Positions 8,516 to 16,508 of a stretch of 34,840 nucleotides of DNA are shown one piece after another. A program made the translations under genes and the position numbers. Below the pieces are notes generated by a model. That model saw only the letters and a list, made by a program, of their open reading frames with translations. It did not search any database and was not told the origin of the DNA. The stretch comes from Acidimicrobiia bacterium (GTDB lineage Bacteria > Actinomycetota > Acidimicrobiia > IMCC26256 > PALSA-555): the NCBI GenBank assembly GCA_009694295.1, contig SHVJ01000013.1:1-34840 (forward strand). Direction: 5' to 3'. The first letter of the stretch is position 1. Every line of letters begins with the position of its first letter.

Positions 8516-9799
8516 ATGCGCGTGCGCGACGACGGATTCGTCCCGAAGGAACGCTACACGTCGCCCGAGTTCCTCGCACTTGAGATGGACCAGATGTGGT
8601 CGCGCGTCTGGCAGCTCGCGTGCCGCGAGGAAGAACTGAGCGAAGTCGGCGACTACGTCGAGTACACGATCGGCGACCAGTCGATCCTCGTCGTGAAGTC
8701 CGCACCCGACACGATCACCGCGTCGTACAACGCATGCCTGCACCGCGGCACCCGTCTCGGCGAGGGCCGCGGCCACTTCGATGAGGGCACGATCACCTGT
8801 CGCTTCCACGCTTGGTGCTACTCGCTCGATGGACGACTCACCCATGTGGTCGACCGCGACGATTTCGATGAGATGCCCGAGGGCATGTGTCTGCCGGGAG
8901 TGCGCGTCGAGTGCTGGGGCGGGTTCGTGTACGTGAACCTCGATCCCGATGCCGAGCCGCTGCTCGACTTCCTCGCCCCACTCCCCAGCCTGCTGGCGCC
9001 ATACCGCATGGAGGACATGCGGCTGCGCTCGTACCTGACAACGGTGCTCCCCGCGAACTGGAAGGTGGTCGTCGACGCGTTCAACGAGGCGTACCACGTG
9101 CAAGGCACACACCCTCAGATCCTGCCGTGGACCGACGACACCACCATCGAATACGAACAGCTGGGCAAGCATTCGCACTACGGGCGGCTGCCGAACGCGC
9201 GACGTGTGCTGCGACCGAGTCCTCGCCTCAACCTCGCCGACGACGACTGGGACGAAGGACAGATCCTGGCGGGCATGGTCGAGGGCCTCGGTGGAGCGTT
9301 CCTGGCTGATGAGCGCGCCGTCGTCCAGGAGTTGCAGGACGCGCAACTGCCGCGCGGTGAGGTGCTCGGTCGCTACCAGGAACGCCGCATGGAGCTCTTG
9401 CGATCGCGCGGCTTCGATGTGTCGGGCTTCGACGTGGAGCAGATGACGAGCGCCGACGACGTGTATTGGTTCCCGAACGTGGTGGGACCGGTCTATCCGG
9501 GCAGCGCCATCCTGTTTCGTGTGCGTCCCAACGGTCTCGACCCCGACAGCGCGATCAAGGACACCTGGGTGCTCGAATGGCCGCGCCCCGATGAGCCCTG
9601 GACGATGCCCGAGCACCGCACCTTCGAGGACTGGCGCGATCGCGACTGGGGCCTCATTACGAACCAGGACTATGCCAACATGCTCGAGGTGCAGACGGGG
9701 ATGAAGGCGCGTGGTTTCACCGGATTGCGTCTCAATCCTCGCCAAGAGTCCAATGTGCTCCACATGCACCGGGTGATCGACGAGTATCTGAACCCGTGA
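8516..9799 (+). CDS. Rieske non-heme iron oxygenase, alpha subunit
   Basis: 427-residue catalytic subunit of an aromatic or alicyclic ring-hydroxylating oxygenase. The Rieske [2Fe-2S] ligands are C74-x-H76 and C95-x2-H98. The mononuclear iron histidines are H194 and H199 in NEAYHVQGTH. ATG 8516 is chosen because the frame upstream runs antisense into the ligase gene, and because MRVRDDGFVPKERY aligns with the second Rieske protein in this window. No ferredoxin or reductase partner is encoded nearby, so electrons must come from elsewhere. The gene overlaps the next one by 4 bp (GTGA). Confidence 0.92.
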   Translation: MRVRDDGFVPKERYTSPEFLALEMDQMWSRVWQLACREEELSEVGDYVEYTIGDQSILVVKSAPDTITASYNACLHRGTRLGEGRGHFDEGTITCRFHAWCYSLDGRLTHVVDRDDFDEMPEGMCLPGVRVECWGGFVYVNLDPDAEPLLDFLAPLPSLLAPYRMEDMRLRSYLTTVLPANWKVVVDAFNEAYHVQGTHPQILPWTDDTTIEYEQLGKHSHYGRLPNARRVLRPSPRLNLADDDWDEGQILAGMVEGLGGAFLADERAVVQELQDAQLPRGEVLGRYQERRMELLRSRGFDVSGFDVEQMTSADDVYWFPNVVGPVYPGSAILFRVRPNGLDPDSAIKDTWVLEWPRPDEPWTMPEHRTFEDWRDRDWGLITNQDYANMLEVQTGMKARGFTGLRLNPRQESNVLHMHRVIDEYLNP

Positions 9800-10509
9800 G
9801 CACACCGTCGCTACGCATCGCCAGCTACAACATCCATGGCGGCAAGATGGGCGGCCGCGCCGGGCTTCCGCCGCTTGTCGACGCCTGCACGCCGCTCGGC
9901 GCCGACATCCTGGGTCTGCAGGAGGTCGATCGGCGCCAGCGCCGTTCCGGGTTCGCGGATCAGGCCGCCGCCGTGGCCCGAGGGTTGGGCTGCGCTCACG
10001 TGTACGGACCCACCCGGCGTCGAATCATCCGCGGTCAGTACGGCAATGCGCTGATCGTCCGAGGTGAAATCATCGACGACGAGATCGTTCGCTTGCCGGG
10101 GAGCGGCACAAAGCAGCAACCACGCGTCGCGATCCTGGCGCGTGTCGAAGTGCAGGGCATCACATTGACGGTCGCGGTGACCCACCTCCAACATCATCCA
10201 AAGCGCTTGCACGATCTGCCGAACGAGGCGCCCGACCAGCTGCGCGCGCTCCTCGAACAGCTCTCGGCCCGCCCTGGCCCGCACGTGCTCATCGGCGACT
10301 TCAACATGCAGCCACCGCGGGCCGAGCCGATCCTCACTGCGGCCGGGTACGCGGTTGCCGCCACGGGTCCGGCCTACCCCGCAGAACAGCCCAAGATTCA
10401 GCTCGACTACATCGCGGTCGACGGACTCGTCATCGAGTCAGCGAGCGTGGTCGAAACTGGCAACGTCAGCGATCACCGCCCGATCATCGCCACTGTTCGG
10501 AAGCCGTAG
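9796..10509 (+). CDS. Endonuclease/exonuclease/phosphatase (EEP) family protein
   Basis: 237-residue metal-dependent phosphodiesterase-fold protein. Visible EEP landmarks are YNIHGG near residue 11, the metal-binding glutamate E43 in LQEVD, GDFNM in the second half, and the catalytic SDHRP with H227 near the C-terminus. It lacks a signal peptide or membrane segment. It starts at GTG 9796 inside the GTGA overlap with the Rieske gene, so translation is probably coupled. The family covers nucleases, inositol phosphatases and sphingomyelinases; the sequence does not say which. Its link with an oxygenase is unexpected and may be only transcriptional. Confidence 0.85.
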   Translation: MSTPSLRIASYNIHGGKMGGRAGLPPLVDACTPLGADILGLQEVDRRQRRSGFADQAAAVARGLGCAHVYGPTRRRIIRGQYGNALIVRGEIIDDEIVRLPGSGTKQQPRVAILARVEVQGITLTVAVTHLQHHPKRLHDLPNEAPDQLRALLEQLSARPGPHVLIGDFNMQPPRAEPILTAAGYAVAATGPAYPAEQPKIQLDYIAVDGLVIESASVVETGNVSDHRPIIATVRKP

Positions 10510-10520
10510 CCCGCGAGAAG

Positions 10521-11060
10521 TCAGACGCTCGCAGATAGCTCGACGAGCTTCGTGACGGTGTTCCAGTTTCGGACGGTGATCGGCACCGCGAGCTGACGGT
10601 CGACATATGGTGGCACCTTGGCGCGGCCCATCCCGTTCGGGAGATGGAAGTAGAGCGCTGTTCCATCGACAACCACTTCTTCCGGGTTGAAGCGCTTCAC
10701 ATCCAGCCGCCGAACAGCCGCAGCCGCGACCGGATTCGTCATGAACCCCACGTGGACCTTGGACACGTCGGCGTTGGCGAAAGGATTCCGCTGCGCCACC
10801 CGCTTCATTTGCGCGGCGGTTCGCACGATCACCGCGGCCTTGAACCCGAACTCGGCCTCGAGCACCTTTTCCAGCGTGGGAGCCGCAACCGCTTTGGCGC
10901 TGCTGAAGATGACGTTGCCGCTCTGGATGTACGTGGCAACGCCCTCGTACCCGAGCGACTCAAACGTCTGACGAAGGTCGGTCATTGCGACCTTGCCGCG
11001 CCCACCGACGTTGACACCTCGCAGCAGTGCCACGTACCGCGTTGCCCGATTGGATTTCAC
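10521..11060 (-). CDS. DUF1697 family protein
   Basis: 179-residue protein recognised as DUF1697 from its hallmark N-terminus, YVALLRGVNVGG followed by KVAMTDLRQTFESLGY and YIQSGNVIF, and the later VGFMTNP segment. The biochemical role of the family is unknown. I place the start at GTG 11060, which overlaps the stop of the preceding small gene in a GTGA junction; residues further upstream in this frame are unrelated Arg-rich antisense translation. Last gene of the minus-strand run that begins with the Rieske gene at 13669, and convergent with the EEP gene 11 bp away. Confidence 0.86.
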   Translation of the reverse strand: MKSNRATRYVALLRGVNVGGRGKVAMTDLRQTFESLGYEGVATYIQSGNVIFSSAKAVAAPTLEKVLEAEFGFKAAVIVRTAAQMKRVAQRNPFANADVSKVHVGFMTNPVAAAAVRRLDVKRFNPEEVVVDGTALYFHLPNGMGRAKVPPYVDRQLAVPITVRNWNTVTKLVELSASV

Positions 11061-11332
11061 GGCGCGAGATCGAACACCTCGGCCAGGCCACTGACAAGCC
11101 ACCTGTGCTCGTCGCCGAGAGCCCAGAAGCGGTTGACGCCCGCGAGATGGGCGATGACGTCTTGTACCGACCACTCGTCGCACCGGCTGGGTGCCGCACA
11201 TTGTTCGTCGTCGAACTCGCTGACGATCGACGACGACCGTCGCCGCTGCCGCAGCAACGGCACCGACGGATCAGTGAACGCTCCCTCGAAGCGGAAGAAA
11301 TCAGGCGTGTCGTAGCGCGGCTTGATCTGCAT
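11057..11332 (-). CDS. Truncated maleylpyruvate isomerase N-terminal (DinB-like) domain protein, possible gene remnant
   Basis: 91 residues that match only the beginning of the actinobacterial MDMPI-N / DinB-like family: acidic F-E-AFTDP start, SIVSEFDDEQ, then the signature PSRCDEWSVQDVIAHLAGV (about residues 48-66) and FWAL. Full-length relatives run on for 200 or more residues, with the mycothiol-type metal-binding four-helix bundle completed downstream. Here the family resemblance stops at about residue 71 and the frame ends in FDLAP plus a stop. The stop overlaps the DUF1697 start by 4 bp, a tidy junction for a broken gene. It may be a decayed remnant or a real mini-protein. The metal-site histidine in IAHLAG is kept. 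Confidence 0.55.
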   Translation of the reverse strand: MQIKPRYDTPDFFRFEGAFTDPSVPLLRQRRRSSSIVSEFDDEQCAAPSRCDEWSVQDVIAHLAGVNRFWALGDEHRWLVSGLAEVFDLAP

Positions 11333-11344
11333 GCGCGTCGAGTC

Positions 11345-11833
11345 TCAGGCTTCGGCGACCTGTTTGAGATTGGCGAGTGTGTCCTTGATGCCGTCACGCG
11401 CCATCTGGGCCATCCCGTCGATGCGCGGCTTCACGTCGATGCTCGGATCGCCACCGCTGACCATGTCGGGGTAGGCCGGCAACACCTTCCACCATTCGGT
11501 GGCCAGCGTGCCGTCGCCCTGGGCTTCGAACGTGTACCCCCAACGCACCAGCTCGGCATCACCTTCCTGCCCGTGGTTGATGAAGGCAAACTCCTTGCCC
11601 GGCTCGGCCACCACGACCTGGCAGTGCGTATCCCAGGTGATGTCGCCGATGGCATTGTGGCCGGTGAACCACGCGCCGCTTTGGCCTGCCGCGGCGGGGT
11701 CGTCCCAAACACCCGACGTGCACACTGGGCTGAGCTCACCCATGCGCGTCACGTCGCTGACGATCGCGTACACGTCGTCGGGCGACCGGTCGATCGTGAT
11801 CGAGTCGGAGTGGGTGTACTCAGAAAGGTCCAT
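11345..11833 (-). CDS. SRPBCC-family protein (polyketide cyclase/dehydrase or lipid-binding fold)
   Basis: 162-residue START/Bet v1-like protein expected to bind a hydrophobic ligand in a helix-grip cavity. The opening SITIDRSPDDVYAIVSDVTRM and the later GDITWDTHCQVVVAEPGKEF segment are typical of actinobacterial SRPBCC proteins, as is the long C-terminal helix (about 130-160). It starts at ATG 11833. It lies between a SnoaL-like gene and a truncated DinB-like gene on the same strand as a Rieske oxygenase, so a role in handling a hydrophobic intermediate is plausible. No catalytic residues can be named from the sequence. Confidence 0.85.
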   Translation of the reverse strand: MDLSEYTHSDSITIDRSPDDVYAIVSDVTRMGELSPVCTSGVWDDPAAAGQSGAWFTGHNAIGDITWDTHCQVVVAEPGKEFAFINHGQEGDAELVRWGYTFEAQGDGTLATEWWKVLPAYPDMVSGGDPSIDVKPRIDGMAQMARDGIKDTLANLKQVAEA

Positions 11834-11885
11834 GCCCGAACATTACGGCACGAGTAGCCCTGGTCGGACGACCCGAATTGACGGT

Positions 11886-12284
11886 TTAGTCCACGAACGT
11901 GGCGAGCCGGCGGTGGATGAGCCACGTGCCGTTGTCGTTGTGGAACACATCTTCGTAGCGCCCAACGATCTGGATCTTCCAGCGGGCCTCCACCTGGATG
12001 ATGAGGACCACGTCGCTGATCGCGTGAGCCTCGTCGTCGTTCCAGTCGGTGACGAGCGTGTTGAGCACGAGGTGCCGCTGCGGACCCCGTGGTTTCCAAC
12101 CGGCGTAAGCCGCGCGGAGCGCAGCTTCGCCAACGTGTGTGCCCATGCCCGTGATCTCGGACACACCGTCGGAGCAGAACGTCGCGATGATGTCGTCGGT
12201 TCGGCCGTCGTCCAGGGCCTGCGTGTACGCGGCCATCGTGGCGCGGACACCTTCGGAAACCTCTGCGAATGTCATCTTCGCCAT
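11886..12284 (-). CDS. SnoaL-like / NTF2-fold protein
   Basis: 132-residue small alpha+beta barrel protein of the SnoaL-like / nuclear transport factor 2 superfamily. Landmarks are the N-terminal helix ending in YTQALDDGRTDDIIATFCSDGV, the central GPQRHLVLNTLV strand, and the C-terminal DVFHNDNGTWLIHRRLATF, with the usual IHRR ending. Such proteins act as isomerases, dehydratases or ligand binders and are common beside Rieske oxygenase genes in actinobacteria. The ATG at 12284 follows the Rieske stop by 35 bp, a gap that holds one copy of a 17-bp-period repeat. Probably cotranscribed with the Rieske gene. The exact reaction is unknown. Confidence 0.85.
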   Translation of the reverse strand: MAKMTFAEVSEGVRATMAAYTQALDDGRTDDIIATFCSDGVSEITGMGTHVGEAALRAAYAGWKPRGPQRHLVLNTLVTDWNDDEAHAISDVVLIIQVEARWKIQIVGRYEDVFHNDNGTWLIHRRLATFVD

Positions 12285-12298
12285 CTCAGAACCCAGCC

Positions 12299-12329
12299 TC
12301 TCTCAAAAACCGGCGTCTCTCAAAAACCG
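12299..12329. repeat. Imperfect tandem duplication across the stop codon of the Rieske gene
   Basis: TCTCTCAAAAACCG occurs at 12299-12312 and again at 12316-12329, period 17 bp. On the minus strand the downstream copy repeats the last codons and the TGA of the Rieske gene. It resembles the duplication at the 3' end of the binding-protein gene (26456-26500). Confidence 0.85.
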
Positions 12330-13669
12330 AGGTCGAGGATCGGCTTGTCGAAGGGCGCCACGTTGACCTTCTCCAGCGCGGGAAGGAGCTGCTCGTAGGG
12401 AAGGCCGGCGAGGAACCCGTCGATGGTGCGCTGCAGGTTGGAGATGTGCCCCTCGAGCCGCTCGTTCAGACGCATGTACTCGAAGCCCTTCGCGTGCAGT
12501 CCCTTCTGTTGACGTGGGAGGTTCGAGAAGTCCTGCGCGGGGATCGGTGGCCATCGTGAGTCGTTGGGCGGCCACGCCTCTGGTGCCGCGCGCGGCGACG
12601 GCTCCTCGCCCTGAGGGAGCCGCGCGAGCGACCAGATCTCCATCAGCGTCTCCTCCGGCCCCAGCGGGCGGAAGCGGTACGACGATGCCCCGCTATACAT
12701 CGGCAGCACGAAATAGTGCGGGAAGCACTGGTAGAAGGTGTCGTTCCATCCTTGCGCGTCGAGTTCGTTGATGTCGGGGATGTCGGCGTGCCGGTCTCGG
12801 TTGAAGGAGATGACCGCGTCGTTGAGCGCTCGGTTCCAGATCGAGACCGCCTCGGCCGGATCGTTGGGCAGCACCATGGCGCGCAGCCCCTCGGCGACCG
12901 TCACGTCGTTGGCATGCACCATCCCGTCCATGCCCTCGCACATCACCCGTAGGTACTCGATCTCAGCTTCGATGAACGCGGTTGGGTCGAACGGCTCCCC
13001 GGGACGCATCGTGTACCGCATCCCCGTGATGTCGAGCTGCGGATGCGTGACGAGCACGTGGTACATCTCGACGAATGCTTCGATCGCGAGCTTCCAGTTC
13101 ACGGGCAGACGCGCCGCGTACCACTGCTCGGTACGCATCGACTCGACCCGCCAGGCGTCAAGGATCGTCGCGGCCGGCTCGAAGCACTGCCGGACGGGCG
13201 GCGCGTCGACGTCGAAGTTGATCCACGCGCACCCGCCCCACGTCTCACACCGCACGGGGACGAGATCCAGCTCGTCGGGCTCCATGTTGTGCTCGGAGAA
13301 CGACTTCCGTCGCGGGACGGTCGTGTTCTTGCCATCGAGGCCGTAGCACCAACCGTGGAACGGACATTTGAACCCGTCCTCGCACGTGCCCCGACCTTTC
13401 ACGAACTGCACGCCACGGTGGCGGCACGCGTTCTGAAAGGCGCGCACGCCCAGGTCTTCGGTGCGCACCACGACGACCGACTGATCGAGGAACTCGTATT
13501 CGACGAAGTCGTTCGGCCGCGGGATCTCCTCGAGCCGACACGCCATCTGCCAGACCCGAGGCCAGAGCAGGTCGACCTCTAATTGGTAGAAGTCGGGATC
13601 GAAGTAGCGCTCCTTGGGCACGCGGTCGGGGAACTCCGGGCGCATGGCGAAGGGCGTCGGCGCAGTCAC
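12320..13669 (-). CDS. Rieske non-heme iron oxygenase, alpha subunit (second copy)
   Basis: About 449 residues; a ring-hydroxylating oxygenase related to the protein at 8516 (shared VPKERY and WxRVWQxAC N-terminal blocks). Rieske ligands are C82-x-H84 and C102-x2-H105 (CRHRG and CPFHGW), and the catalytic iron histidines are H204 and H209 in EMYHVLVTH. Three starts are possible. GTG 13693 lies closest to the operator, GTG 13669 has GGAG nine bases upstream, and ATG 13645 aligns with the start of the first Rieske protein; I chose 13669. Operator site 13708-13721 lies just upstream and is shared with the divergent Baeyer-Villiger gene. The gene heads the run Rieske-SnoaL-SRPBCC-DinB-DUF1697. 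No ferredoxin or reductase gene accompanies it. Confidence 0.9.
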   Translation of the reverse strand: MTAPTPFAMRPEFPDRVPKERYFDPDFYQLEVDLLWPRVWQMACRLEEIPRPNDFVEYEFLDQSVVVVRTEDLGVRAFQNACRHRGVQFVKGRGTCEDGFKCPFHGWCYGLDGKNTTVPRRKSFSEHNMEPDELDLVPVRCETWGGCAWINFDVDAPPVRQCFEPAATILDAWRVESMRTEQWYAARLPVNWKLAIEAFVEMYHVLVTHPQLDITGMRYTMRPGEPFDPTAFIEAEIEYLRVMCEGMDGMVHANDVTVAEGLRAMVLPNDPAEAVSIWNRALNDAVISFNRDRHADIPDINELDAQGWNDTFYQCFPHYFVLPMYSGASSYRFRPLGPEETLMEIWSLARLPQGEEPSPRAAPEAWPPNDSRWPPIPAQDFSNLPRQQKGLHAKGFEYMRLNERLEGHISNLQRTIDGFLAGLPYEQLLPALEKVNVAPFDKPILDLGF

Positions 13670-13707
13670 CCTCTTCTTCTCCACGATCGCCACGGCCGAA
13701 ACGGTAT

Positions 13708-13721
13708 ACGAACCGGTCGGT
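13708..13721. promoter_or_regulatory. Candidate TetR operator, site a (Rieske / BVMO divergent promoter)
   Basis: ACGAACCGGTCGGT matches the window consensus ACCGACCGGTCGGT at 12 of 14 positions, with a perfect right half. The last T begins TACAAT (13721-13726), a strong -10 hexamer 10 bp before ATG 13737. On the other strand TATACC (13708-13703) could serve the Rieske gene. Confidence 0.65.
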
Positions 13722-13736
13722 ACAATCCGCCCCGCC

Positions 13737-15350
13737 ATGGAACCCCCCAACGACGCCGTCGATGTCGACGTGCTGGTCGTGGGCGCTGGCATCTCCGGCA
13801 TCTACCAGCTGTACCGCGCGCTCGAAGAGGGGTTCACCGCCCAGCTCATCGAGGCCGGGAGCGGCGTCGGCGGCACCTGGTACTGGAACCGCTACCCCGG
13901 CGCGCAGTTCGACTCGGAGAGCTACACGTACGCATACCTCTTCTCCGAGGAGCTGTTCGACGAGTGGGAGTGGCACGAGCTCTTCGCCCACCAGCCCGAG
14001 ATCGAGCGCTACCTGAACCACGTGGTCGACAAGTTCGACCTACGGCGCCACATCCAATTCAATGCCCGCGTGACCTCAGCCGTGTACGACGAAGCATCGG
14101 GAACGTGGGACGTCACCGACGGCAACGGCACGCCGATTCGAGCCCGGTTCCTCGTGGCGGCGACCGGCGTGCTCTCGATCCCCTTCTTCCCCGAGGTGCC
14201 GGGACGCGACAACTTTCGCGGTGAGCAGCACCACACCGGCCTGTGGCCGGCAAAGTCGGTCGACTTCAACGGGAAGCATGTTGGCGTCCTCGGAACGGGG
14301 TCGAGCGGCGTACAGATCGTGCCGGTGATCGCCGACGTCGTGGCGTCACTGACCGTGTACCAACGCACGCCCAACTGGTGCACGCCCCTCAACAACTCAC
14401 CGATCACCGACGCGGAACAAGCGTCGCTGCGAGCCGACTTCGCGTCAATCCGGGACACGCTGAACACGTCAGTGGCCGGCTTCCTGCACGAGCCGCACGA
14501 TCGCGCCACCTTCGACGACTCGGAGGAGGAGCGCCGGGCGTTCTACGAGAAGATGTGGAGCAGCCCCGGGTTCTCGAAGCTCACCAGCAACTACACCGAC
14601 GTGCTGATGGACGAGACCGCGAACGCCGAATGGTGTGAGTTCGTTGCCGAGAAGGTTCGCAGCCTTGTCGATGATCCGACGGTCGCCGAGATGTTGATTC
14701 CGAAGGACCACCGCTTCGGTGAGAAGCGTCCTCCCTTCGTGACCGACTACTACGAGACCTTCAACCGGGCGAACGCGTCGCTGGTCGATCTCAAGGCCAC
14801 CCCGATCAAACGCATCACCGAGCAGGGCATCGAGACCGCCAACGGCGTGCGCGAGCTGGACATGATCGTCTGGGCTACCGGGTTCGACTTCGGTACCGGC
14901 GCGCTCAACCGCATGGGGATCCGCGGCCTTGACGGCTTGGCGCTCGAGGAGCACTGGGCCGATGGACCGACCACGTTCCTTGGTGTCCAGACCGCCGGGT
15001 TCCCGAACTTGTTCTTCCCCGGCGGACCGCACGCGGCTGCTGGCAACAACCCGCGCTACAACGGCGATCAAGTCGAATTCATCACCGAGACGCTCATCTA
15101 CGCGCGCGACCACGGGTTCGACACCATCGAAGTCTCACCCGAGGCCGAGGACACCTGGACGGCGATGGTCGATAAGTGGGCGAAACAGCCGCCGTCGTTC
15201 ACCGAGAAGAGCTACTACTTCGGCACCAACGTCCCCGAGAAACCGACTCGCTACCTCTTGAACGCGGGTGGTAGGCCGAAGCTCTTCCGAGAGATCGCGA
15301 GAGTTCGCGACACCGACTACCAGGCGTTCAAACTGTCGCGATCGGCGTGA
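13737..15350 (+). CDS. Flavin-containing monooxygenase, type I Baeyer-Villiger class
   Basis: 537-residue FAD- and NADPH-dependent enzyme predicted to insert oxygen next to a ketone, giving an ester or lactone. The FAD Rossmann motif GAGISG is at 16-21, and the Baeyer-Villiger fingerprint FxGxxxHxxxWP is intact at 160-171 (F160, G162, H166, W170, P171). The NADPH Rossmann motif GTGSSG is at 186-191. The middle region (SPGFSKLTSNYTDV) is typical of the cyclohexanone-monooxygenase-like subgroup. ATG 13737 is chosen because the frame upstream crosses the promoter and operator. The transcript probably begins within a few bases of the ATG and there is no Shine-Dalgarno. The 3' end overlaps the convergent cyclase gene by 23 bp. 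Confidence 0.93.
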   Translation: MEPPNDAVDVDVLVVGAGISGIYQLYRALEEGFTAQLIEAGSGVGGTWYWNRYPGAQFDSESYTYAYLFSEELFDEWEWHELFAHQPEIERYLNHVVDKFDLRRHIQFNARVTSAVYDEASGTWDVTDGNGTPIRARFLVAATGVLSIPFFPEVPGRDNFRGEQHHTGLWPAKSVDFNGKHVGVLGTGSSGVQIVPVIADVVASLTVYQRTPNWCTPLNNSPITDAEQASLRADFASIRDTLNTSVAGFLHEPHDRATFDDSEEERRAFYEKMWSSPGFSKLTSNYTDVLMDETANAEWCEFVAEKVRSLVDDPTVAEMLIPKDHRFGEKRPPFVTDYYETFNRANASLVDLKATPIKRITEQGIETANGVRELDMIVWATGFDFGTGALNRMGIRGLDGLALEEHWADGPTTFLGVQTAGFPNLFFPGGPHAAAGNNPRYNGDQVEFITETLIYARDHGFDTIEVSPEAEDTWTAMVDKWAKQPPSFTEKSYYFGTNVPEKPTRYLLNAGGRPKLFREIARVRDTDYQAFKLSRSA

Positions 15351-16389
15351 CCGGGCCACCGACTGTGCCGGGAAGTCGCAACGGAGGCGCGGTGAGCAGG
15401 AATCGGCTCCGCTTGTGCTCCCGCAACCAGGTTGCGAGCTCGTGCAAGTACCAGAGCTCACCCAGCGGGATGCCGAGCTTGAACAGGCAGAGGTGGTGGA
15501 TCGGCAGGAGCGTCTGGCGGCTCTTGTCGTTGCGGTCCCCGCCGACCATCCCTTCCACCGCGTAGTTGTCCGAGACGAGCGCCGAGAGCTGTGAGTCGGC
15601 GATCCACTCGAGCATCGCGGGGTCGCGGGCGTCGAGGTACGTGCAGGTCGTGAAGAGCTGCTCGGGATCGGGTTCGCGGTTCCATTCGAGGACGCGCGTC
15701 GCGAAGCCCGTGTGGAACAAGACCATGTCGCCGGGCTCCACCACAACGTTGTCTTTCGCCATGATCTCTTCGAGCGTTGCGAAGTCGACCCCGCGGAAGT
15801 CGTCGCCAAGGTGGTGTCGGAGGTCGATGAGAACCCCGCGGCCCTGCACCCCGTGGAACGCCATGTGCTCCAGGCCGAGGTGATGTGCGAAGGAGATGTG
15901 CTTCGAGCCGTCGCCCCGTGCGTCGGGCTTCGGCCCGACGAGGTCGACGTCGGCGCGGTACCCGTTGTAGAAGACGGACTCTTCGACGCCGTCGCCGTCG
16001 GCGTCGAACTCGGCACCCGCGTGGGCGAGCGAATCCCATTGCGTCGAGTACTGCAACCAGAGCGTCACCATGTCGTCGGCCCACACGTCGACGTACTTCG
16101 GGTGTCCCCACTTCTCCATCTGGCTCTGGTGGATGTTGAAGAAGATGTCGGGTGTGCCGTCCATGTCCTCGGTCGGCGCAAGGATCGGCGGGTGGCGTCG
16201 CTGGTTCAGGAGGGTGCCGCCCGGGTAGTCGAGCGGCAGACTGAGACAGAAGCTGACACCGGCCTCGACCTCACGCACACCCTGGAGGACCTTCTCGGGA
16301 GTGAGCAGGTTGATGCGGCCGAGCTCGTCGTCGTCGCCGAAGTCGCCCCAGTTCGAACCGGGCGGGCGTTGCTTCCACCGCTTCGTCAC
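15328..16389 (-). CDS. Cyclase-family metal-dependent hydrolase (kynurenine formamidase-like fold)
   Basis: 353-residue member of the cyclase family (PF04199 type), whose relatives hydrolyse cyclic amides, lactones or formamides using a metal site. The recognisable block is QWDSLAH at 117-123, corresponding to the family's H-x-D-x-x-x-H metal motif with a Gln-Trp preceding the Asp. Further conserved blocks are the GRGVLIDLRHHLG stretch and PGDMVLFHTG. GTG 16389 is chosen because AGAGG sits five bases upstream. The gene is divergent from the next amidohydrolase across operator site b. A lactone made by the neighbouring Baeyer-Villiger enzyme would be a natural substrate, but that is inference. 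Confidence 0.85.
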   Translation of the reverse strand: MTKRWKQRPPGSNWGDFGDDDELGRINLLTPEKVLQGVREVEAGVSFCLSLPLDYPGGTLLNQRRHPPILAPTEDMDGTPDIFFNIHQSQMEKWGHPKYVDVWADDMVTLWLQYSTQWDSLAHAGAEFDADGDGVEESVFYNGYRADVDLVGPKPDARGDGSKHISFAHHLGLEHMAFHGVQGRGVLIDLRHHLGDDFRGVDFATLEEIMAKDNVVVEPGDMVLFHTGFATRVLEWNREPDPEQLFTTCTYLDARDPAMLEWIADSQLSALVSDNYAVEGMVGGDRNDKSRQTLLPIHHLCLFKLGIPLGELWYLHELATWLREHKRSRFLLTAPPLRLPGTVGGPVTPIATV

Positions 16390-16465
16390 AGCATCCTCTT
16401 CTCTTCCGCTCTCGGCGCTGCGCGCCGGGCCGCTCGGGCCCCGTTTCAGGCGGCACATAGCATGT

Positions 16466-16479
16466 ACCGACCGGTTGGT
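16466..16479. promoter_or_regulatory. Candidate TetR operator, site b (cyclase / amidohydrolase divergent promoter)
   Basis: ACCGACCGGTTGGT matches the consensus at 13 of 14 positions and is nearly a perfect inverted repeat. TAGCCT (16481-16486) could be the rightward -10. Leftward, CTATGT or TACATG on the minus strand lies immediately beyond the site. Confidence 0.7.
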
Positions 16480-16508
16480 TTAGCCTGGCAATGAAGGGGG
16501 CCGCAACG

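Noticed and set aside
11853-11865. CTGGTCGGACGAC between the SnoaL and SRPBCC genes as an operator
   Set aside because: Only one half-site resembles the motif and the gap lies inside a same-strand run that already has site a at its head.
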